Assembly (NCBI GenBank): GCA_030544215.1
Contig: JARZZO010000011.1
Coordinates: 43,243,001-43,307,000, forward strand
Origin: Zantedeschia hybrid cultivar
Taxonomy: Eukaryota; Streptophyta; Magnoliopsida; Alismatales; Araceae
Length of the DNA: 64,000 nucleotides
Direction of reading: 5' to 3'
This document shows positions 8,633 to 20,917 of this stretch, one piece after another. The notes under the pieces are model-generated. The model was given only the letters and a program-made list of their open reading frames with translations. It did not search any database and had not been told where the DNA came from. Each line of letters starts with the position of its first letter. Position 1 is the stretch's first letter. A program made the translations under genes and the position numbers.

Positions 8633-11600
8633 CTAAAGCCAATCACCTTTATACAATAAGCCCATAGAGTCTAGGTGACGCTCAAACACAATTTGAGCCA
8701 ACGGCTTTGTCAGTGGATCTGCTACATTGTCGACGGATGGAACTCTTTCCACTACTACATCTCCTCTGGATATGATCTCTCTGATAAGGTGAAAGCGCCT
8801 CAGAATATGCTTCGATTTCTGATGAGACCGTGGCTCTTTCGCTTGCGCAATCGCTCAATTGTTGTCGCACAACAGTGGAATAGGCTCAGAGATGCTGGGA
8901 ACTACGCCGAGGTCGGTGATGAATTTCTTCAACCACACAGCTTCCTTGGCGGCTTCAGCTACAGCGATGTACTCAGCTTCAGTCGTCGAATCTGCAGTGG
9001 TTACTTGCTTGGAACTCTTCCAGCACACTGCCCCACCGTTCAAAGTAAACACGAATCCAGATGTTGACTTGCTATCATCTGGATCTGACTGGAAACTCGA
9101 GTCAGTAAAGCCTCGCAGTTTCAAGTCACCTCCTCCATAGACAAGAAACATATCCTTAGTTCTTCTCAAGTACTTAAAGATGCATTTCACTGCCTTCCAG
9201 TGCTCTTCGCCTGGATCAGCTTGAAATCTGCTCGTAACACTTAGAGCAAATGCAACATCAGGCCGTGTACATAGCATGGCATACATGATAGATCCTATGG
9301 CAGAGACATAGGGTATTCTATCCATGAATGCCCTCTCATCAGGAGTCTTAGGAGACTGCTCCTTTGAGAGATTAATTCCATGTCTCATCGGTATGAAACC
9401 TCTCTTGGAATTTTCCATGCCAAACCTTTTGACTATGGTATCTATGTACAAGGATTGGGTCATTCCAAGCATCCTCTTTGATCTATCTCTATAGATCCAT
9501 ATTCCTAATACGTAGGATGCTTCTCCCAAATCCTTCATGGAGAAGTTCTTCGACAGCCAGATCTTTACTGTTGACATCATAGCTACATCATTCCCAATGA
9601 GTAGTATGTCATCTACGTAAAGAACTAGAAAAGTGACTGCACTCCCACTGGTCATCTTGTACACACAAGGCTCATCTTCATTCTTAATAAAGTCATAAGA
9701 CTTGACAGCCTCGTCAAATCTTATGTTCCAGCTCCGAGAAGCCTGCTTCAGTCCATAAATAGACCTTTGAAGCTTGCACACTTTATCTGGAGATTCTTTG
9801 GATGTGAAACCTTCTGGTTGTATCATATACACCTCCTCCTCAAGGTGACCATTGAGGAAGGTAGTCTTCACATCTATCTGCCAGATTTCATAATCATAGT
9901 GTGCAGCAATGGCAAGTAGAACTCTGATCGACTTTATCATGGCAACTGGTGAGAAAGTCTCGTCATAGTCAATTCCTTGCCTTTGACGATATCCCTTTGC
10001 CACCAACCTTGCCTTATAAGTGTCGATCCGTCCATCAGCACCGATCTTTCTCTTAAAGATCCACTTGCAACCGATAGGTACAATACCCTCGGGCAAGTCC
10101 TCTATGTTCCAAACTTGGTTGGTGTACATGGACTGGATTTCTGAGTTCATGGCTTCTCGCCATTTCCCGGCTTCTGGGCCTTCTATGGCCTCCTGGTAGG
10201 TTTTAGGATCATCATCCTCATTATATTGTACCTTAGACTCACCTTCAGCGATATGTCCCACATATCGTTCGGGTAGTCTAGGTACTCTACCAGATCTACG
10301 AGGCTCATCTGTGTGTACATTAACAGATTCAGGAACTGATATCTCATCTGATGATAATGTAGTTGTTTGGGGATCTGGAACCTCTTCCAGTACTATTTTA
10401 CTCCCACTGTCTTCCTGAAGAAGGTATTCCTCTTCCAAGAGGACAGCTTTCCTGGCGACAAACACCTTTTGTTCACCAGGATGGTAAAAATAGTATCCAA
10501 AGGTTTCCTTTGGATATCCCACAAACCTGCATTTATCAGTTCGTGATTCCAGCTTGTCTGGATTATGCCTCTTTACATGAGCAGGACAACCCCAGACTTT
10601 AACATATTTAAATTTTGGTTTCCTGCCTTTCCATATCTCATATGGAGTAGAGGCCACAGGCTTGCTGGGTACACTGTTCAGTAGGTATGCTGCTGACTCT
10701 AGAGCATACCCCCAGAGGGACACTGGTAATTCCGAAAAGCTCATCATGGATTGCACCATGTCCAACAAGGCGCGATTCCTCCTTTCTGATACACCATTCA
10801 TCTGTGGTGTATATGGAGGGGTCAGCTAAGAAAGGATACCATTATCCTTTAAGAATTGTGTGAAATTAGTACTCAAGTATTCTCCTCCTCGATCTGATCG
10901 AAAAGCTTTAATACTCTTTCCTAACTGCTTCTCCACCTCATTCTTGAACTCCTTGAACTTCTCAAATGCTTCCGACTTGTACTTCATTAAGTACACATAG
11001 CCGAATCTTGAGAAGTCATCGGTGAACGTGATGAAGTAAGAAAAGCCACCTTTGGCTTGGGTGGACATTGGACCACATACATCTGAATGTATTAGTTCCA
11101 AAATGTCCTTGGCACGTTTTCCATGTCCACTAAATGGAGATTTTTCCATCTTTCCCATAAGGCAGGATTCGCATGTTGCAAACGATTCATAATCGAATGT
11201 TGTTAAGTAACCATGCTTGTGCAACTTTTGCAACCTGCTTTCACCAATGTGCCCAAGTCTACAATGCCACATGTAGGCCTGGTTCACACAATTCTTTCTC
11301 TTCTTAAGAGCATTATCAATCTGAAGATTGTAATAAAAAACATCTAATAGATATAGACCGTTGACTAAAGATGCTGAAGCTATTGATTTATTACCATAAT
11401 AAATTGAACAGCTTCTATTCTCAATAGTCAACCTATATCCTATCTTGTCCAAACAAGATATTGATATGATGTTCTTTATTGTTCTAGGAACATAATAACA
11501 ATCCTCTAATAGTAAGGTGTCTCCCGATGGAAGTTTGAGGTTTGCTGTCCCAACAGCAATCGCCGCAACTTTTGCGCCGTTTCCTAGCCTCAATTCCACC

Positions 11601-12052
11601 TCACCTTGTCTCAGCTTGCGCTTACTTGTCAGCATCTGCACATCATGGCAGATATGAGAAGCACATCCGGTATCTAATACCCACGATGTGGAATCTCTAA
11701 CTGATAAGTTGATATCTATCATATAGATATCAGAAGCTTTAGACAGCTTCACTCTTTCATGAGCTTTATCATAAAGGAACTCCTTGCAGTTCCTTTTCCA
11801 GTGATCATACTGCTTATAATAGAAGTAGTCACCCTTCACTACTCCTTTGCCTTTGTCTTTTGATCTTTTATCGTTAGCTGTCATCTCTGCTTCAGGGGCA
11901 TCTAATACCGATTCAGCAAGAGAATCAGCTCCAGGGACAAAGTTATTGTGCTCAGATCTGAAGACATTCTTCAGGTTTCTGAACTAATCCGAGTAGATTA
12001 GGTAAGTCAAAAGGGTATCAAGTATGCCACGGAGTGGGTTATTCGACGACAT
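8633..12052 (-). pseudogene. gag-pol: Copia A2 gag-pol polyprotein, three in-frame stops
   Basis: One frame of 1140 codons runs from the ATG at 12052 to a TAG at 8633. Domains: very short GAG with degenerate zinc knuckle (YFYYKQYDHWKRNC, both early Cys lost); protease DTGCASH; GAG-pre-integrase HHCC; integrase DDE; reverse transcriptase with YVDD; RNase H with STTEAEYIA. Three stops break it: TGG to TAG in the GAG segment, TAG at a Gln position of integrase (just before the open segment starting 10801), and TGA at 8855-8857 near the C-terminus. The integrase stop is shared with A1. At about 1139 residues it is shorter than usual plant copia polyproteins, the deficit being in GAG. Confidence 0.93.
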
Positions 12053-12143
12053 AATTCCCTACAGGAGATAAGTAAAATCTATTTAGCAGATGTTCAATTA
12101 TTAAAGTTTAAAACAAGACATGGTCTTTTGTTCAAGTTTGACT

Positions 12144-12725
12144 CCCACTAATTTTTGACGGACTGTATAACCCTCAGTTATACAGAACGGGAGACGCCGA
12201 CAGTCTCCTAGTGGGGATCAGAATCTCAATGACTTGCACTACAGCCTTGTGGATAGCACAACAAACTATAATACAATCAGAGAGCACCCAACTCATGGGA
12301 CTTGTAACTCCTTGCAATATCTGATCATGGCTTCGGTCCCCAGAGATTTAATGGCCTTGTGGATAGCACAACAAACCACTAATTCTGGTCTAAGCTAACC
12401 ATCATTACGCGACGAGCATAGATTTGCATGCAGCCCTTGTGGATAGCACAACAAAGCTGCATGGTTCCTCTACTCCGATCTATAGGCATCTAATGCCATA
12501 GCCACAGTTTCTCCTCCCAATTAAGCAGGCCTTGTGGATAGCACAACAAATATGCCTAAAGTGATTCGAATCCTATGACTATAACGATGGTAGACCACGC
12601 GGTAAGTTCTCAACTACTCGCGTTATGGCTTAGAGTTTATCTGAGGGTATTTAGATAACTTTTATCTTGGTCTTTCCTAGGTGATAGTATATAAATATAT
12701 CGTATATATTTACTAAATACTATAA
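12144..12725 (-). promoter_or_regulatory. Structured leader RNA block, A2
   Basis: Four identical copies of the loop sequence (CTTGTGGATAGCACAACAA on the plus strand) lie at 12245-12265, 12355-12375, 12435-12455 and 12530-12550. Each is flanked by complementary stems, for example GCATGCAGC/GCTGCATGG. The closing pair CCCACTA/TAGTGGG lies at 12144-12150 and 12209-12215 around two hairpins, as in A1. It ends about 90 bp before the gag ATG. Confidence 0.7.
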
Positions 12726-14019
12726 CCTGCTTTGATTCATAATCAAAAGAAATCAATGCATCTCATACATGTCATTAGTGTGGTCATGGATAGCACAGCG
12801 GGTTTGACTGGAGCCAACAGTCAAACGCACACACATTCTAATCATAACATTTACAATAGATATCATGCAATCACATAGGCAAGAGATCTCCATCTTTTCG
12901 CCTTCCTGGTTGCAGATGTGGATCGTCCTCGCTCCTTCCTCGGTTGCCTCGATCATATTACATTTAAATTGTAGAATTTATAAGTAAATTGAAGAAGGCC
13001 TTATGGCGAGTACAAAAGAGAGAGGGAGGTAGAAATACATCGGAGTATGAGAGAGAGAGGTGCGCAGACTTCTATTTATTAACAATTAATAAAATCATAC
13101 ATCCACGATCCACACAAACCATTCATCACATGAATAATAAATTAAGTGCATATTCATGACCACGGCGTGCTTTAAACATTCCACACAAGATTCAGCGCAT
13201 CACATGGCTAAAATAAATGAGTTTTCAAAATAAATAATTTTGGCTTTCAAAAAGTTGGGATCCAATCAAAATTGGCATTTGAATTTCGAAAACCCATTTT
13301 AATTAATCTTAACATGCAATTAAATCCCATTTAAAAGCAATAAACACACATCACATGCGCACAAACTCCGAATTAATAATTCCAGATTATTCCATGCAAA
13401 TTAGAACATTTCTAATAATCTAACACTTAGATTAAACCCCATTAATGATCTAACAATTAGACTATTAATAACTAATCTAACTCTTAGATTAGTCCAACAA
13501 AATTAATTAATAATTTAACACTTAAATTATTAATTAACTCTAATTATTAATTAACTACTAATCTAACTCTTAGATTAGTTAATTAAAAGTTAATTACTAA
13601 TTTAACACTTAAATTAATAATCAACTCCAATAAGTTATTAACTACTAATCTAACTCTTAGATTAGTTAATTAAATGTTAATTACTAATTAACTCTTAAAC
13701 TAATAATTAACATCAATTATTAATAACTATCAAATAAACCCTTAGATTAGTCAATTAAAATTAACTATCAATTTAACATTTAAATTAACAATTAATTTCA
13801 ATTAACTAATAATGACTAATTTAACACTTAAATTAGTCTATTAGAATTAATTATTAATTTAACTTTTAAATTAATAACTAATGCAAATCATTAAAAACAA
13901 TTTGTTAATAATGATTCCAAAACCCATTAAAAACCCAATCCAATATTATTAGAAAATAAAATTTAATTTTCAAACAATTTTGAAATATAAATTTAAAATC
14001 TAATCAAATATTAATTGGC

Positions 14020-14040
14020 GGGGGGGGGGGGGGGGGGGGG
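14020..14040 (+). repeat. 21-base G homopolymer
   Basis: An uninterrupted G run lies on the plus strand, poly-C in the A2 leader sense. It sits exactly at the border between the AT-rich and GC-rich leader blocks. Its length may be inexact because of sequencing limits. Confidence 0.85.
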
Positions 14041-14750
14041 TATTAAAGAAAAAAGGGCCCAGCCCTTTAAACCGAGCCAGGGCTCGGCCAAAAGCTTGAG
14101 CCAGGGCCAAACCTGGCTCCTGGGCTCGAGCCAGGGCTCGGGTCCCTGGCTCAGCCAGCCCCTGGCCCCCGGTTCAACCGGGGCCGGCCCGGTCCGTCGG
14201 GACCGGCCAAGCGGGTTGGTTCGGCCGGCCTTCTCCAACAGAAGCCCTATTATGCAGAAACCCTAGGGACTGTTGCATGCCGGCGGCAGGCGGCGCCGGC
14301 GGCCGCCCCCCGGCGGCATAGGCCCCGGCGCCGGCAGGGCCGCCGGCGGTGGCCAAAACCAGCTGCAATACCCCCTTTGTAAATCCCCCAAAAACTGGTT
14401 TTTCAGGTTTCAAAAACCCGAGTTTGGGCTCGTTTTTTAGGACCTCCAAGGGTACTCCGGCGCCGATTTTGGTGATCGGTGGATAGAGGTGACTATCCTC
14501 TATGGATCCGGAGTCTCGGCCGGCCATCCCAACGCTTGGGAAGGTCGTATAAAATCGCCGAAGTACCCCGGTTCATCATCTCATGAAGAACTCCGAAAAC
14601 CCCAAATAAAATCCGAAAAATCACAGAAAAATAATCAAATTATTTGTGTTCATCTTATGAACACGATTCCGTCATTTTAATCGGATTAAACGCATGGAAT
14701 AACTCAAGAAAAATCAATTTCGAAAACCGAAACGGGATGAGAAACAGTGG

Positions 14751-14768
14751 AACCTGGCTCTGATACCA
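14751..14768 (-). other. Primer binding site, copia A2
   Basis: The complement of TGGTATCAGAGCCAGGTT, two bases from the 5' LTR end. Confidence 0.93.
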
Positions 14769-14769
14769 C

Positions 14770-16319
14770 TGTTGGGTTTTCTTGGTTTCTCCGGATCGCT
14801 CACGCAGCGGAAAATAAAATATTTACAGCGATCCGTTCCCGTTTCGAAATCTAAAATACGATAATCGGATTATCGAAATTCTCACCGTGTGCGGATTCGA
14901 ATCCGCAGCCGTTCGGTTCCGTTGGTGCGACACCGCAAGCCGCGCAAGCGCCCGGCCTTTAGCGAAGTCCACGCGATCCTCCCCGCGACGGATATCCTCG
15001 AGTTCCTCGTTCTTCGTAGCCCACGAAGCCTCCGCCGGTCGCCGCAACGATCGCCGCAGTGCGCGGACGATTTCCCGTCGAACGGGATTCGGAGAAGCGG
15101 CGGAGCAGATCTGGATCTGCCTGGACGCCAGAGGAAGATAGAAACTGAGGAGGGGCGGCTAGGGTTTGCAGCAGCTTGGCCTGCCCAGCCCGTTCGCTAT
15201 GTTTTATACTAACCGCGCGGTTTTTCATAAAAACCCCCGGTTTGTATAAAACCCACTTATTTATCCATCGCCTTGAGAATCATTTGCGTGTGACCCTCTA
15301 GGCCCAAGTACCAGTCCAGTTAATGGCCCAACAAGCCCAGTGACTCCTCACTGGCTTTATTAATTAATTAATAACCCTTTATTAATCAATTAATCAATCG
15401 AATTGATGTCGCACATCGAATTCGACCCGGCCTCCGATCACGTTGGGTGCCAAGCAACACCGCGTGAACCCGGAAGGTATTTGGGGTTAAGTAACCCACT
15501 CTTGGAACCTTTCCACCGACAGTTACCGCGTGGATATAATCCTTCATTTGTACAATGCTCTCGAGTCAACTCAGGGTATGGCGAGCTGTCAAACCCTAAC
15601 CGGTCGACTCACTTGGATTGGATGCCGCTGATGAATATCGGAAAACTCCTTTCCCGATATTATCGTCCGCCCTGGCCAGGGACTTTAGCGCATCCTTCCT
15701 AGAGAATTCTCTCTCTAAGTACCGAAAGCGAATGATTCCTTATTAACACACAATTCCCTTCGACGGTATTTCGTTGCACCCAATCCTTGGCGTATTAGAA
15801 TCCCGTGGCTAGAGATTCGTAAACCAAGGTCAAAGCACAGAAGTCCACCGCCAAGGTGTCCTTGGTGTCTCAGGTCCGAGGACCATCCACGCAACTGCGA
15901 CAATAGAATCAAGCTGGTTGACAGTGAGGTACAATACCATCCAGCGATTCAGTCGGATCAGTTCAGTGAACTCATTCTCTAATGAGCACCTACAGATTCG
16001 CCTTAGTGTCTCCATACAAGTGACTTATGAGATCAGTCACCCTCATCATATCAGCAGGAGTAATCTGTACTAGTCTAACCGGATATCTGATGTCCTTCTC
16101 GGACATCCTCCGACTAGGAACGATTAAGAATATGTGTGTTTAAGTGATCAGTCTCATTAGTATGATCTCATCATAATCTGATCACCATAGCACATATTCA
16201 CGGACTTGATTATGAAACGATAATTAACGCGATTTACACATAATGAATATTATGCCATTTTATTAATAATGAACGAGATTTACATTGTTAGATTGGCTTG
16301 TAGGCCACCTAAACTAACA
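14770..16319 (-). repeat. 5' LTR of copia A2
   Basis: 1550 bp, the same length as the 3' LTR. The probable TATA box complement (TTTTATA) is at 15202-15208. Confidence 0.95.
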
Positions 16320-16324
16320 CTTCT
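16320..16324. repeat. Right TSD of copia A2 (CTTCT)
   Basis: An exact repeat of 7064-7068. The A1 gag-pol continues at 16325. Confidence 0.95.
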
Positions 16325-19286
16325 CATATCTGCCATGATGTGCAGATGCTGACAAGTAAGCGCAAGTTGAGACAAGGTGAGGTGGAATTGAGGCTAGGAA
16401 ACGGCGCAAAAGTTGTGGCGATTGCTGTTGGGACAGCAAACCTCAGGCTTCCATCGGGAGACGCCTTACTATTAGAAGATTGTTATTATGTTCCAAGCAT
16501 AATAAAGAACATCTTATTAATATCTTGTTTGGACAAGATAGGATATAGGTTGACTATTGAGAATAGAAGTTGTTCGATTTATTATGGTAATAAATCAATA
16601 GCTTCGGCATCTTTAGTCAACGGTCTATATCTCTTAGATGTTTCTTATTACAATTTTCAAATTAATAATCCTCTTAAGAAGAGCAAGAATTGTGTGAACC
16701 AGGCCTACATGTGGCATTGTAGACTTGGGCACATTGGTGAAAGCAGGTTGCAAAAGTTGCACAAGCATGGTTACTTAACAACATTCGATTATGAATCGTT
16801 TGCAACATGCGAATCCTGCCTTATGGGAAAGATGGAAAAATCTCCATTTAGTGGACATGGAAAACGTGCCAAGGACATTTTGGAACTAATACATTCAGAT
16901 GTATGTGGTCCAATGTCCACCCAAGCCAAAGGTGGCTTTTCTTACTTCATCACGTTCACCGATGACTTCTCAAGATTCGGCTATGTGTACTTAATGAAGT
17001 ACAAGTCGGAAGCATTTGAGAAGTTCAAGGAGTTCAAGAATGAGGTGGAGAAGTAGTTAGGAAAGAGTATTAAAGCTTTTCGATCAGATCGAGGAGGAGA
17101 ATACTTGAGTACTAATTTCACACAATTCTTAAAGGATAATGGTATCCTTTCTTAGCTGACCCCTCCATATACACCACAGATGAATGGTGTATCAGAAAGG
17201 AGGAATCGCGCCTTGTTGGACATGGTGCGATCCATGATGAGCTTTTCGGAATTACCAGTGTCCCTCTGGGGGTATGCTCTAGAGTCAGCAGCATACCTAC
17301 TGAACAGTGTACCCAGCAAGCCTGTGGCCTCTACTCCATATGAGATATGGAAAGGCAGGAAACCAAAATTTAAACATGTTAAAGTCTGGGGTTGTCCTGC
17401 TCATGTAAAGAGGCATGATCCAGACAAGCTGAAACCACGAACTGATAAATGTAGGTTTGTGGGATATCCAAAGGAAACCTTTGGATACTATTTTTTCCAT
17501 CCTGGTGAACAAAAGGTGTTTGTCGCCAGGAAAGCTGTCTTCCTGGAAGAGGAATACCTTCTCCAAGAGGACAGTGGGAGTAAAATAGTACTGGAAGAGG
17601 TTCCAGATCCCCAAACAGCTACATTATCATCAGATGAGATATCAGTTCCTGAATCTGTTCAGGTACACACAAATGAGCCTCGTAGTTCTGGTAGAGTACC
17701 TAGACTACCCGAACGATATGTGGGACATATTGCTGAAGGTAAATCTAAGGTACAATATAATGATGATGATGATCCTAAAACCTACCAGGAGGCCGTAGAA
17801 GGCCCAGAAGCCGGAAAATGGCGAGAAGCCATGAACTCAGAAATCCAGTCCATGTACACCAACCAAGTTTGGAACTTGGAGGACTTGCCCGAGGGTATTG
17901 TACGCATCGTTTGCAAGTGGATCTTTAAGAGAAAGATCGGTGCTGATGGACAGATCGACACTTATAAGGCAAGGTTGGTGGCAAAGGGATATCGTCAAAG
18001 GCAAGGAATTGACTATGACGAGACTTTCTCACCAATTGCCATGATAAAGTCGATCAGAGTTCTACTCGCCATTGCTGCATATTTGATTATGAAGTCTGGC
18101 AGATGGGTGTGAACACTGCCTTCCTCAATGGTAAGATTGAGGAAGAGGTGTATATGATACAACCAGAAGGTTTTACATCCAAAGAATCTCCAGATAAAGT
18201 GTGCAAGCTTCAGAGGTCCATTTATGGACTGAAGCAGGCCTCCCGGAGCTAGAACATAAGATTTGACGAGGCTGTCAAGTCTTATGACTTTATTAAGAAT
18301 GAAGATGAGCCTTTGTGTACAAGAAGACCAGTGAGAGTGCAGTCACTTTTCTAGTTCTTTACGTAGATGACATACTACTCATTGGGAATGATGTAGCTAT
18401 CATGTCATCAGTAAAGATCTGGCTGTCGAAAAACTTCTCCATGAAGGATTTGGGAGAAGCATCCTATGTATTGGGAATACCGATCTATATAAATCGATCA
18501 AAGAGGATGCTTGGAATGACCCAATCCTTGTACATAGATACCATAGTCAAAAGGTTTGGCATGAAAAATTCCAAGAAAGGTCTCATACCGATGAGACATA
18601 GAATTAGTCTCTCAAAGGAGCAGTCTCCTAAGACTCCTGATGAGAGGGCATTCATGGATAGAATACCCTATGCCTCTGCCATAAGATCTATCATGTATGC
18701 CATGCTATGTACACAGCCTGATATTGCGTTTGCTCTAAGTGTTACGAGCATATTTCAAGCTGATCCAGGCGAAGAGCACTGGAAGGCAGTGAAATGTATC
18801 CTTAAGTACTTGAGAAGAACTAAGAATATATTTCTTGTCTATGGAGGAGGTGACTTGAAACTACGAGGCTTTACTGACTCGAGTTTCCAGTCAGATCCAG
18901 ATGATAGCAAGTCTACATCTGGATTTGTGTTTACGTTGAACGGAGGCGCAGTGTGCTGGAAGAGTTCCAAGCAAGTAACCACTGCTGATTCGACGACTGA
19001 AGCTGAGTACATCGCTGCAGCTGAAGCCGCCAAGGAAGCAGTGTGGTTGAAGAAATTCATCACCGACCTCGGCGTAGTTCCCAGCATCTCTGAGCCTATT
19101 CCACTGTTCTACGACAACAATGGAGCAATTGTGCAAGCGAAAGAGCCGCGGTCTCATCAGAAATCGAAGCATATTCTGAGACGCTTTCACCTTATCAGAG
19201 AGATCATATCCATAGGAGATGTAGTAGTGGAAAGAGTTCCATTTGTCGACAATGTAGCAGATCCACTGACAAAGCCGTTGGCTTAA
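16325..19286 (+). pseudogene. gag-pol: Copia A1 gag-pol, remainder (protease end, integrase, RT, RNase H)
   Basis: The frame resumes at HICHDVQML, completing the protease. Next come GAG-pre-integrase (MWHCRLGHIG, CESC), integrase (SDVCGP, SDRGGEY, NGVSERRN), reverse transcriptase (YVDDILLIGND) and RNase H (STTEAEYIA), ending DPLTKPLA. Damage seen: TAG at 17054-17056, TAG at 17153-17155 (the stop shared with A2), a one-base deletion near 18090, TGG to TAG near 18250, a one-base deletion near 18310, and TAA at 19284-19286, where A2 and A3 read on for about 20 codons. The longest open pieces are 17180-18112 and 18315-19286. It cannot encode working enzymes. Confidence 0.93.
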
Positions 19287-19349
19287 ATTGTGTTTGAGCG
19301 TCCCCTAGAGTCTACAGGCTTATTGTATAAAGGTGATTGGCTTTAGTCC

Positions 19350-19360
19350 AAGTGGGAGAT
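19350..19360 (+). other. Polypurine tract of copia A1
   Basis: AAGTGGGAGAT directly before the TG of the 3' LTR. Confidence 0.9.
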
Positions 19361-20912
19361 TGTTAGTTTTAGGTGGCCTACAAGCCAATCTGACTATGTA
19401 AATCTCGTTCATTTATTAATATAATGGCATAATATTCATTATGTGTAAATCACATTAATTATCGTTTCATAATGAAGTCCGTGAATATGTGCTATAGTGA
19501 TCAGATTATGATGAGATCATACTAATGAGACTGATCACTTAAACACACATATTCTTAATCGTTACTAGTTGGAGGATATCCGAGAAGGACATCGGATATC
19601 CGGTTAGACTAGTACAGATTACTTCTGCTCATATGATGAGGGTGACTGATCTCATAAGTCACTTGTGTGGAGACACTAAGGCGAATATGTAGGTGCTCAT
19701 TGGAGAATGAGTTCATTGAACAGATCCGACTGAATCGCTGGATGGTATTGCACCTCACTGTCAACCAGCTTCATTCTATTGTCGCAGTTGCGTGGATGGT
19801 CCTCGGACCTATGACACCAAGGACACCTTGTCGGTGGACTTCTGTGCTTTGACCTTGGTTTACGAATCTCTAGCCACGGGATTCTAATACGCCAAGGATT
19901 GGGTACAGCGGAATACCGTCGAAGGGAATTGTGTGTCAATAAGGAATCATTCGCTCTTGATACTTAGAGAGAGAATGCTCTAGGAAGGATGCGCGGAAGT
20001 CCCTGGCCAGGGCGGACAATAATATCGTGAAAGGAGTTTTCCGATATTCATCAGCGACATCCAATCCAAGTGGGTCGACCGGTTAGGGTTTGACAGCTCG
20101 CCATACCCTGAGTTGACTCAAGAGCATTGTACGAATGAAGGATTATACCTACGCGATAACTGTCGGCGGAAAGGTTCCAAGAGTGGGTTACTTAACCCCA
20201 ATACCTTCCGGATTCACGCGGTGTTGCTTGGCACCCAACGTGATCGGAGGCCCGGTCGAATTCGATGTGCGACATCAATTCGATTGATTAATTAATTAAT
20301 AAAGGGTTATTAATTGATTAATAAAGCCAGTGAGGAGTCACTGGGCTTGTTGGGCCATTAACCGGACTGGTACTTGGCCCTAGCGGGTCACACGCAAATG
20401 ATTTTCAAGGCGATGGATAAATAAGTGGGATTTATACAGACCGGGGGTTTTTATTAAAAACCGCACGGTTAGTATAAAACATAGCGAATGGGTTAGCAAG
20501 CCAAGCTGCTGCTAACCCTAGCCGCCCCTCCTCTGTTTCTCTCTCTCTCTGGCGTCCAGACAGATCTAGATCTGCTCCGCCGCTTCTCCGAATCCCGTTC
20601 GACGGGAAATCGTCCGCGCGTTGCGGCGATCGTTACGGCGACTGGCGGAGGTTTCGTGGGCTACGAAGAATGAGGAACGTGAGGATATCCGTCGCGAGGA
20701 GGATCGCGTGGACTTCGCTAGAGGCCGAGCACTTGCGCGGCTTGCGGTGTCGCACCGACGGAACCGAACGATTGCGGATTCGAATCCGCACACGGTGAGA
20801 ACTTCGATTATTCGATAATCGATTTTAGTTTTTCGGAAAGGGAAAACGGATCGCTGTTTTATTTTATTTTCCGCTGCGTGAGCGATCCGGAGAAACCCGA
20901 GAAATCCCAACA
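19361..20912 (+). repeat. 3' LTR of copia A1
   Basis: 1552 bp, TG...CA, followed by the TSD AATAG. TATAAAAC is at 20473-20480. Confidence 0.95.
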
Positions 20913-20917
20913 AATAG
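20913..20917. repeat. Right TSD of copia A1 (AATAG)
   Basis: An exact repeat of 2295-2299. The copia B leader resumes at 20918. Confidence 0.93.

Larger units (their letters stand above)
12053..14750 (-). other. Copia A2 untranslated leader
   Basis: This mirrors the A1 leader on the minus strand. The structured block is 12144-12725, a CT-rich tract (GA on the plus strand) lies at about 13015-13060, the AT-rich palindrome block is about 13370-14010, a homopolymer at 14020-14040, and a GC-rich block at 14041-14530 with a three-base-loop hairpin at 14527-14541 (TCCCAA-cgc-TTGGGA). No gene was seen. Confidence 0.8.
7069..16319 (-). mobile_element. Ty1/copia element A2, nested in A1, reverse orientation
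   Basis: This complete 9251-bp element has two 1550-bp LTRs and the TSD CTTCT. Reading on the minus strand: 5' LTR 14770-16319, primer site 14751-14768, leader 14750-12053, gag-pol 12052-8633, polypurine tract 8629-8619, 3' LTR 8618-7069. It belongs to the same family as A1 and A3. I counted about 15 LTR differences in 430 compared bases (about 3.5%), close to A1, so A1 and A2 probably inserted within a short interval. Gag-pol is one 1140-codon frame with three in-frame stops and no frameshift. Confidence 0.96.
2300..20912 (+). mobile_element. Ty1/copia element A1 (host of nested A2)
   Basis: Two 1552-bp LTRs (2300-3851 and 19361-20912) are flanked by the TSD AATAG. In order come a tRNA-Met primer site, a 2.8-kb leader, a gag-pol with protease, integrase, reverse transcriptase and RNase H, and the polypurine tract. 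Excluding nested A2 (7069-16319), the element is about 9.36 kb. Pol resembles the TAR/Tork branch of plant copia elements (inference from its motifs and polypurine tract). It inserted into the leader of copia B. I counted about 14 differences in the first 480 aligned LTR bases (about 3%). Confidence 0.95.
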
